Assembly (NCBI GenBank): GCA_013151775.1
Contig: JAADHO010000344.1
Coordinates: forward strand, 10,003-43,241
Direction of reading: 5' to 3'
DNA length: 33,239 nt
Source: Deltaproteobacteria bacterium
GTDB lineage: Bacteria; Myxococcota_A; Polyangia; Polyangiales; Houyiibacteriaceae
The stretch's first letter is position 1; each line of letters begins with the position of its first letter. Positions 20,100-25,650 of this stretch are shown in pieces. Position numbers and translations under genes: made by a program. Under the pieces are notes generated by a model, which was not told the DNA's origin, ran no database searches, and saw nothing but the letters and a program-made list of their open reading frames with translations.

Positions 20100-20184
20100 C
20101 GCGCTTCCCGCTTTGCGCAGTCGTTCCGGCTTCGCAAAGGGCACCCGCAGCCAACACTGGGCGCGCGCCGATGAAGCAGGAGGC

Positions 20185-20205
20185 CGCTCAGCGGCAGATG
20201 GGATC
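20185..20205 (+). repeat. 21-bp direct repeat, copy 1
   Basis: Identical to 22160-22180 in the same orientation (begins CGCTCAGCGG). This copy covers the last six codons and the stop of the nucleotidyltransferase gene. After it, a two-base gap lets the match continue for four more bases. Confidence 0.85.
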
Positions 20206-20790
20206 CCCGTTGTACGCCGCGATGTGACCATCGCCGCAATCGTCCAACGCCTCTCGAAGGCGCGGCAGGAGATCCCCTCGAGCCAGGGCCTCCTCGAGTT
20301 GGCTCAGCAAAGCGCGAGCCTCGGCGACGTCCACATCGCCGCTCGCCAAGAGGGCGCGAGCGTCGTCCAGATCCTTGCCGCGTCCGGCGAGCAGCTTCAT
20401 GACCACCAAGTCCGTGGCGTGGGCCACCGGCACTTCGACACCGTCGATCGTAACTCTCGTGGCTCGCTCCAGGGCCAGCGCCTCGAGGCCGGAGCCGGCG
20501 CAGACCAAGTCGACCTCCATGCCGGACACATGCCTCAAGGGCAGTACGGCCCCCGACTCGAGAAGCTGGTCGGCGATGTCGGGGTAGCGATGCGAGAGTC
20601 CCTCGGCCGCCAATTCCGTCAGGAGGTCAGGCAGCTCATGGCGCCTCACGGACAACGTCACGTCCACGTCCTGCGTGGCTCGCGGAGCGCCGCGGACGGC
20701 GACGGCTTGCGCGCCGAAGACGAACCAGCCCAGACCGCGGGCATCGAACACCGCTGCAAGGCTGCGGAGCGTGTCAGCGAGCGCCGACAT
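20188..20790 (-). CDS. Nucleotidyltransferase-fold protein (AbiEii/DUF6036-like)
   Basis: 200 residues of the minimal polymerase-beta NTase type. The signature FVFGAQAVAVRGAPRATQDVDVTL (two pieces, ~23-46) supplies the Gly-rich helix turn and the two metal Asp residues (Asp41, Asp43). A third acidic residue is in MEVDLVCAG (Asp94). The C-terminal helix DLVVMKLLAGRGKDLDDARALL is typical of the AbiEii/MenT and DUF6036 groups, several members of which are toxins that add nucleotides to tRNA or proteins. Here a small gene overlaps its start by 17 bases, as in a toxin-antitoxin or two-part operon. Toxicity is inference. The last codons (GDPICR) lie inside a 21-bp repeat shared with the region behind the PIN gene, so this 3' end may be a recombination joint. 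Confidence 0.8.
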   Translation of the reverse strand: MSALADTLRSLAAVFDARGLGWFVFGAQAVAVRGAPRATQDVDVTLSVRRHELPDLLTELAAEGLSHRYPDIADQLLESGAVLPLRHVSGMEVDLVCAGSGLEALALERATRVTIDGVEVPVAHATDLVVMKLLAGRGKDLDDARALLASGDVDVAEARALLSQLEEALARGDLLPRLREALDDCGDGHIAAYNGDPICR

Positions 20791-21037
20791 GAGCCGCTTG
20801 GTCTAGCAGGGCTTTGAGCCGGAGGTGATCTTCGAAGTCGGCACGACGTGTGACCTCGTCGGGCCAACCCGGTCGCGTCGCGCGAGCGGAATCGTAGAGC
20901 TCGATGGCGATGCGGACCTTCTCCTCGACGCTCTGCGCGGCCCTCTCGGCGCGCGCGAGCCGCTCGGGCGCGGCCCAATCGCGGGCGGCGTAGGCACGAA
21001 GCTCGGACGGATCGAGGCGAGGCACGGCAGCAACCAC
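20774..21037 (-). CDS. Small helical partner of the nucleotidyltransferase, unknown family
   Basis: 87 residues from a GTG at 21037; a second GTG four codons on (MPRLDPSEL) is equally possible, and neither has a clear ribosome site. The product is charged and predicted helical (LRAYAARDWAAPERLARAER, VRIAIELYDSARATRPGW, DFEDHLRLKALLDQAAHVGAR) with no Cys and no membrane segment. Its stop lies 17 bases inside the nucleotidyltransferase gene, so the two are translated together. By position it could be an antitoxin or accessory subunit. I do not recognise the family. Confidence 0.6.
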   Translation of the reverse strand: MVAAVPRLDPSELRAYAARDWAAPERLARAERAAQSVEEKVRIAIELYDSARATRPGWPDEVTRRADFEDHLRLKALLDQAAHVGAR

Positions 21038-21208
21038 AGTAGTCGACGCGCAGGCGCCACGCCATGGGATGGCAGCGGGAGCGCCTGCGTTCCCGGGGTC
21101 GCGGGGCTGGCCGGCGAGGTGCTGCGGGTGCGCGAAGCCGCTCGCCTCGAGGCCATGACCTTCGAGATCTGAAGCGCGTTCAGGCCCGCGACAGCAATGG
21201 GATCCGGT

Positions 21209-22045
21209 TCAGTTGCACTCCAAACTACCCTCAGCGATGCGCCCATCGGGCAGATAGCAGCAACCCTGCCCACTCACTGAATCTGGCTCGCAGGTTCCAT
21301 GGGTGCAGGCACAGCCGAACTCCTCAGGTGTGAAGGGATCGTCGCAGATGCCGGGGACGTACTGAATCCCGCTAGCATAACAATGGCCTTCGCCGCAGAC
21401 CTCACCCGGCATGCACTCGCAGTTGGCCGTACAGCTCGGACCCAGGTACGGCGCAGGCTTGCAGTAGCCCTCCGCCGCGCAGGTGTCCGCGCAGCGCACG
21501 CAGATCGGATCCCCCGGAGCGCCGCAGCGCTGCCGGCAGATGCCGTGAACCAAGGGATCGGTGTCGTGAATGGGGCCATCGACGAACTCGACGCAGCCCA
21601 TGCCTCGCGGGCAGTCCGCGCTCACGTGGCAGGTCTGGGTCCAGAAGTCCGTCTCGGCGCAGGTCGCCGCGCCGGCCGTAGGGATCGCACAGGCGGAGGG
21701 CACGAAACCGAAGGGCGAAGGCGGGCAGTCGTCGAGGGCCTCGGGCACGTCGCAGCTTCCACGGGCGACCTCGTCGAGGCAGGCGCTCGGCGGATGGCGC
21801 AGCCACCAGGGTCGGTCCGGCAGCGGCTCCGGATTCCACAGATGGTCATCGCAGACGATGGGCAACTCGCAGGGCCCGGAGTCGACACAGCGAAGGCTCG
21901 CGTCGACGCCCCCGGCGTCCGCGAAGCAGGCCGAACCGCCTGGCCCAGCGTCCTTCGGCGCGCCCTCGCCTCGACAGCCGCCCGCCGCGAGCAACACGCA
22001 CACAGCCGCAACCAACCATCTCACCTTCGACATGAAGTGTCCCAT
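21209..22045 (-). CDS. Cys-rich lipoprotein
   Basis: About 278 residues. The ATG at 22045 follows GAGGG by seven bases; TTG, GTG and ATG occur in a row there, and a later ATG (MSKVRW) at 22027 is also possible. The signal peptide ends in a strong lipobox (VCVLLAAGGC). The mature part holds about 30 Cys in clusters such as CRQRCGAPGDPICVRC, CTANCECMPGEVCGEGHC and FGCACTHGTC, resembling the loose EGF-/Cys-knot-like modules common in myxobacterial surface proteins. No catalytic motif is seen. It shares the repeated pattern CxxxSADCPRGMGC with the lipoprotein at 13697-14233 (ELDSDCPGDMRC), hinting at a common ancestry. The 171 bp between its stop and the small gene at 21037 show nothing supportable. 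Confidence 0.78.
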   Translation of the reverse strand: MGHFMSKVRWLVAAVCVLLAAGGCRGEGAPKDAGPGGSACFADAGGVDASLRCVDSGPCELPIVCDDHLWNPEPLPDRPWWLRHPPSACLDEVARGSCDVPEALDDCPPSPFGFVPSACAIPTAGAATCAETDFWTQTCHVSADCPRGMGCVEFVDGPIHDTDPLVHGICRQRCGAPGDPICVRCADTCAAEGYCKPAPYLGPSCTANCECMPGEVCGEGHCYASGIQYVPGICDDPFTPEEFGCACTHGTCEPDSVSGQGCCYLPDGRIAEGSLECN

Positions 22046-22159
22046 CACCAATCCCTCTTTCGTCGTGTCCCAAGAATAGTCCTGCGCCCACGGCGCGGCA
22101 AACTCCGACCCTCGGACGGCCTTTCACAGGGAGTTCAGGCGCCCGACAATTTGGAGTCG

Positions 22160-22180
22160 CGCTCAGCGGCAGATGGGATC
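22160..22180 (+). repeat. 21-bp direct repeat, copy 2
   Basis: Exact match to 20185-20205, same orientation, lying 24 bp beyond the PIN-domain gene's stop in noncoding DNA. The two copies bracket a ~1.95 kb segment. Confidence 0.85.
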
Positions 22181-22203
22181 GTCCCCGCATCATCGACGAT
22201 GCG

Positions 22204-22572
22204 CTAAATGCGCAAGAGGCGGACGCCGCGGAAGTGGCTCGCGAGGCGAGTCAGGTCCGGCAAGTCACTCGTGACCACCACATCTCCCCGCAGCGCGGCG
22301 CTCGCCATCACTACCGCATCCGCGAGCTGAACCGTGGGAACGGCGCTCAGCGCGCGCCCGGCGACCTCCGCCACGGCGCGCGACAGCGGCTCGAAGATGA
22401 CCGAGTCGAGAAAGCGCGGGTCCACCCACTGCCCCCTGAAGTACTCCGTCCAGCACACGGTCGGGACGGTCGCGCTGCCTTCGAGCGCGCGGGCGTGGAT
22501 CAAGCGAGCGCGCACGTCGTGCCGGTCGAGCAGCTTGATCAACATGCCCGTGTCGTAGGTGTAGCGAAGCAT
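22204..22572 (-). CDS. PIN-domain toxin, VapC-like ribonuclease
   Basis: 122 residues. PIN-domain acidic residues are visible: Asp7 in TYDTGMLIKLL, Glu in CWTEYFRG, Asp in VQLADAVVMASAALRG, and Asp in VVTSDLPDLTRLA. These would hold the Mg2+/Mn2+ of the RNA-cleaving site. The length is typical of VapC toxins. The ATG at 22572 begins eight bases after the stop of the antitoxin gene, the usual antitoxin-first order. The frame is open much further upstream, but that part lies on top of the antitoxin gene. The RNA target is unknown. Confidence 0.85.
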   Translation of the reverse strand: MLRYTYDTGMLIKLLDRHDVRARLIHARALEGSATVPTVCWTEYFRGQWVDPRFLDSVIFEPLSRAVAEVAGRALSAVPTVQLADAVVMASAALRGDVVVTSDLPDLTRLASHFRGVRLLRI

Positions 22573-22580
22573 TCCTGCGC

Positions 22581-22835
22581 TCAGCCGAGAGCTGTGAGAT
22601 CCGCGTCGAGTTCGTGTTCGAGACGTCTGCGCTCTTGCTCGGAGACGGGGTCGCTTTGGTCCAACGCCTGGAGGAAACGCAGACCCGCGTCGCGCCGCTC
22701 GAGACCCGCACGATACGCGTGAAGCGCTCGCTGCAAGACCGGCGACACGCGGCCCTCGGTGCTGCGCGCCGCCTCCTCTTCGACCCACGCCCGGAGCTCG
22801 GCCGGCAGGGATACGCTCATCTTCGATGCCGCCAT
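22581..22835 (-). CDS. Ribbon-helix-helix antitoxin, VapB/CopG-like
   Basis: 84 residues. The N-terminus MSVSLPAELRAWVEEEAARS followed by VSPVLQRALHAYRAG is a ribbon-helix-helix DNA-binding domain (strand, then two helices). The C-terminal half (FLQALDQSDPVSEQERRRL and an acidic end) would wrap the toxin. The ATG at 22835 is used; a second ATG five codons later (MSVSLP) would give the tight RHH start. It probably represses its own operon together with the PIN toxin: two 9-bp direct repeats stand right before the start codon. Confidence 0.82.
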   Translation of the reverse strand: MAASKMSVSLPAELRAWVEEEAARSTEGRVSPVLQRALHAYRAGLERRDAGLRFLQALDQSDPVSEQERRRLEHELDADLTALG

Positions 22836-22855
22836 GGTAGCACCAAGGTAGCACC
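22836..22855 (-). promoter_or_regulatory. Paired 9-bp direct repeats, candidate antitoxin operator
   Basis: On the minus strand GGTGCTACC occurs twice (22847-22855 and 22836-22844), spaced 11 bp start to start, about one DNA turn, ending at the antitoxin start codon. RHH antitoxins bind as stacked dimers to repeated sites of this kind. No promoter boxes can be read with confidence. Confidence 0.55.
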
Positions 22856-22870
22856 GCTCTTCGATGACGG

Positions 22871-23560
22871 CTAGCCATCGTGAAGCGTGCCCGCGTCCGT
22901 GGGGCGCGGCTGACGGCGGAAGCGTTCGACGACGCGCAGGCGGCAGGGGGCGTCCTCGAGCAGGGGCGCGCAGCTCGGGGCGGGTTCGCCCACGCGCAGC
23001 GTGCGCTCTAGAATGAGCGTCTCTCCGTCGACTCGGACGCGGGTCTCGCGGCGCAGGCTGACGCAGCGCTCGCCCTCGGGCGTGGCGACGCTCACCTCGA
23101 AGTCGTCTCGGCCCCCGTGTGGTCCGGCGCCATCGTCGGCGTAGGGCACGGCGAAGCCACCCGAGGCGAGCAGGTCGAGCATCTGTGGCAGATCGTCGAA
23201 CGCGCTGAGATCGGGCAGGCGGTAGTCCACCCTCGCCTCGCTCACCAAGCTCATGCAGTCAGCGCCCGCGCAGCGCTGCCCCACGAGCGACAGGCGGAGA
23301 TGATCGGCCACGCGCACCACCACTGCCAACCCGGGGGGTCCACCGACTCGCCCCGGCGCGAGCGCGTCGCAGCCGAGCTCCACGCCCTCGCGCAGATAGG
23401 CGCCGGCGAAGAGCTCGCTCGCCTGCGCCGTGCGCCGACCGGCGAGGCCCAAGAAGCCCTCGTTGCGCTTGCGCAGCAGCACGGTGGAGAGGGCCGCGAT
23501 GGCGAGGATACCCACCAAGGCGCCCACCCGTCGACGTGCGCTGCTGGAGAGTCCGGCCAC
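22871..23560 (-). CDS. Membrane-anchored protein of unknown function
   Basis: About 229 residues from a GTG at 23560; the frame stays open to 23662, but that part overlaps the divergent proS start and is Arg-rich without helices. A basic N-terminus (SSSARRR) precedes one membrane helix (VGALVGILAIAALSTVLL), leaving a ~195-residue external or periplasmic domain of mixed beta character (VVRVADHLRLSLVGQ, ARVDYRLPDL, RETRVRVDGETLILERTLRV). It has four scattered Cys. No family is recognised. A weak ribosome site makes the start uncertain. Confidence 0.6.
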   Translation of the reverse strand: MAGLSSSARRRVGALVGILAIAALSTVLLRKRNEGFLGLAGRRTAQASELFAGAYLREGVELGCDALAPGRVGGPPGLAVVVRVADHLRLSLVGQRCAGADCMSLVSEARVDYRLPDLSAFDDLPQMLDLLASGGFAVPYADDGAGPHGGRDDFEVSVATPEGERCVSLRRETRVRVDGETLILERTLRVGEPAPSCAPLLEDAPCRLRVVERFRRQPRPTDAGTLHDG

Positions 23561-23660
23561 GCCGCAGCTTGCCCAAACCCAGCGGGCTAGTCGAGGACGG
23601 ACCCGCCGAACTCCGGCGCGCGGCGTTGCCCTGAGGCGCGAGCTGAAGCATAAGGCGAGC

Positions 23661-25409
23661 ATGCGCTACTCCAAGGCCTTCGTCCCGACCCTCAAAGAAG
23701 TCCCCAAGGACGCCACCACGCCCTCCCACGTGCTGCTCTTGCGAGGCGGCTTCGTGCGCATGATCGGCTCCGGCATCTACGAGATGTTGCCCCTCGGCAG
23801 GCGCGTGCTCGCGAAGATCGAGCGCACGATCCGCCGGGAGATGGACGACGCGGGCGCGCAAGAGGTGCTGATGCCGGCGCTTCTACCGGCGGAGTATTTC
23901 CAGGAGACGGGGCGCTACGACAGCTTCGGCGGCGCCCTCTTCCGGCTGAAGGATCGCAAGGGTGCAGAATACAACCTCGGGCCCACGCACGAGGAGATCA
24001 TCACGGACATGGTGCGCCGCGACGTCAAGAGCTACCGGCAGCTGCCCCTGAACCTGTATCAAATCCAGATGAAGTTCCGGGACGAGCCGCGTCCCCGCGC
24101 CGGCATCCTGCGCTGCCGCGAATTCTTGATGAAGGACGCCTACTCCTTCGACGTGGACGAGGCCCACGCCCTCGAGAGCTACGCCGTGATGCGCGCGGCC
24201 TACCACCGCATCTTCAAACACCTCGGCCTCGACTACCGCGTGGTCGACGCCGACAGCGGCGCCATGGGAGGATCCACCAGCGCCGAGTTCCAGGTGCTCG
24301 TGCAGACGGGCGAAGACGCCCTCGTGGTCTGTTCGAGCTGCGACTACGCCGCAAACGTCGAAGTGGCCGAGACGACTCTGCCGACGGACGAGAAGGACAC
24401 GAGTGATTCACCCGCAGCCGAGAAGCTGCACACGCCCGGCGTCGGCAGCATCGAGGACGTGGTCGCCTTCCTCGCCAAGACGCTGCCCGACATCAGCGCC
24501 GCGCGCATGCTCAAGAGCCTGCTCTACCTTGTGGACGAGAAGCTCGTGATGGCCGTCGTGCGCGGCGACGACGACCTGAACGAGATCCGCCTGGCCCGCA
24601 CCCTCGGCGTGGACGAGGTGTTCATGGCGAGCGAAGAGGACGTGAAGAAGGCGACCGGCGCCGCCGTGGGCTTCGCCGGCCCCGTCGGCTTCGAGGGCGA
24701 GGTGATCATCGATCCCGCCGCCGCCGCCGTGACGGACGCCATCACGGGCGCCAACGAGACGGATCGGCACCTCGTCCACGTGCGCCATGGACGCGACTTC
24801 GAGGCACGCGTCGAGAGCGTGCGCATGGTGAAGCAGGGCGACCCCTGTCCGAAGTGCAGCGCCCCGCTCGAGAGCTACCGCGGCATCGAAGGCGGCCACG
24901 TCTTCGTGCTCGGCACGCACTACTCGAAGAAGATGGGGGCGACCTTCTTGGATCCCTCCGGGGAAGAGAAGCCGGTCGTCATGGGTTGCTATGGCATCGG
25001 CGTCTCACGCCTGATGGCCGCCGCCATCGAGCAGCACCACGACGACGACGGAATCATCTGGCCCATGTCCATCGCTCCCTATCAGGTCATCCTCACGCCC
25101 CTCGGCAAGGCCGCGGGTCCCCTCGAAGCCGCCGAGGCGCTCTACGAGGAGCTGCGCGTGCTAGGCGTGGAGGCCCTGCTCGACGATCGCGCCGAGCGCC
25201 CCGGGGTGAAGTTCAAGGACGCGGATCTGCTCGGCATCCCGCTGCGCGTCACCATCGGTCAGCGCGGACTCGACGAGGGCCTGCTCGAGCTGAAGCGGCG
25301 CGACGCCAAGGACGCGGAGAAGCTGCCCATCGCGGAAATGGCCGCGCGCGTGGCCACGTTGGTGACGGAGCTCGGCGGTGAGCTGACGCCGCGGAGTGCG
25401 AAGGCGTGA
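23661..25409 (+). CDS. proS: Prolyl-tRNA synthetase, bacterial type with editing domain
   Basis: Charges tRNA-Pro. The 582 residues match the long bacterial form: class II motif 1 region (GSGIYEMLPLGRRVLAKIER), motif 2 (MKFRDEPRPRAGILRCREFLMKDAYSFD in two parts, ~130-160), the inserted YbaK/INS editing domain that hydrolyses Ala-tRNA-Pro (~235-385; ARMLKSLLYLVDEKLVMAVV, GFAGPVGF), motif 3 (GCYGIGVSRLMAAAIEQHHD, ~440) and the C-terminal anticodon-binding domain. Start at 23661 (MRYSKAFVPTLKE) is the standard one; longer frames run back over the divergent gene. Its stop overlaps a small membrane-protein gene as GTGA. Confidence 0.97.
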   Translation: MRYSKAFVPTLKEVPKDATTPSHVLLLRGGFVRMIGSGIYEMLPLGRRVLAKIERTIRREMDDAGAQEVLMPALLPAEYFQETGRYDSFGGALFRLKDRKGAEYNLGPTHEEIITDMVRRDVKSYRQLPLNLYQIQMKFRDEPRPRAGILRCREFLMKDAYSFDVDEAHALESYAVMRAAYHRIFKHLGLDYRVVDADSGAMGGSTSAEFQVLVQTGEDALVVCSSCDYAANVEVAETTLPTDEKDTSDSPAAEKLHTPGVGSIEDVVAFLAKTLPDISAARMLKSLLYLVDEKLVMAVVRGDDDLNEIRLARTLGVDEVFMASEEDVKKATGAAVGFAGPVGFEGEVIIDPAAAAVTDAITGANETDRHLVHVRHGRDFEARVESVRMVKQGDPCPKCSAPLESYRGIEGGHVFVLGTHYSKKMGATFLDPSGEEKPVVMGCYGIGVSRLMAAAIEQHHDDDGIIWPMSIAPYQVILTPLGKAAGPLEAAEALYEELRVLGVEALLDDRAERPGVKFKDADLLGIPLRVTIGQRGLDEGLLELKRRDAKDAEKLPIAEMAARVATLVTELGGELTPRSAKA

Positions 25410-25612
25410 GCGACGCGGAGACAGCCGAGGTGAACGAGAGGCCGCGACCCATCGCGCGCAACCTCGCGCTGCTGGTGGCGTTCCTAGCGCTGGTCACCAT
25501 CAGCGTCTTCACCGTGCTCTTGCCCAGCATCGAGGACGCGCCCGCGCAGAACGCCGGAGGCGCCGACGCAGGGACACCGAGCGCCCCTGCGACGCCCACG
25601 TCTACGCCGTAG
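25406..25612 (+). CDS. Small single-pass membrane protein coupled to proS
   Basis: 68 residues from a GTG that overlaps the proS stop by four bases (GTGA). An acidic/basic N-terminus is followed by one helix (LALLVAFLALVTISVFTVLL, ~20-39) and an Ala/Pro/Thr-rich tail (GTPSAPATPTSTP). It has no recognised family. The tight overlap argues that it is truly translated. It is convergent with the large lipoprotein gene, 38 bp away. Confidence 0.65.
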   Translation: MSDAETAEVNERPRPIARNLALLVAFLALVTISVFTVLLPSIEDAPAQNAGGADAGTPSAPATPTSTP

Positions 25613-25650
25613 CGCAGCGAGCGACGAGCAGAAACAGAACGCACTTGGCC

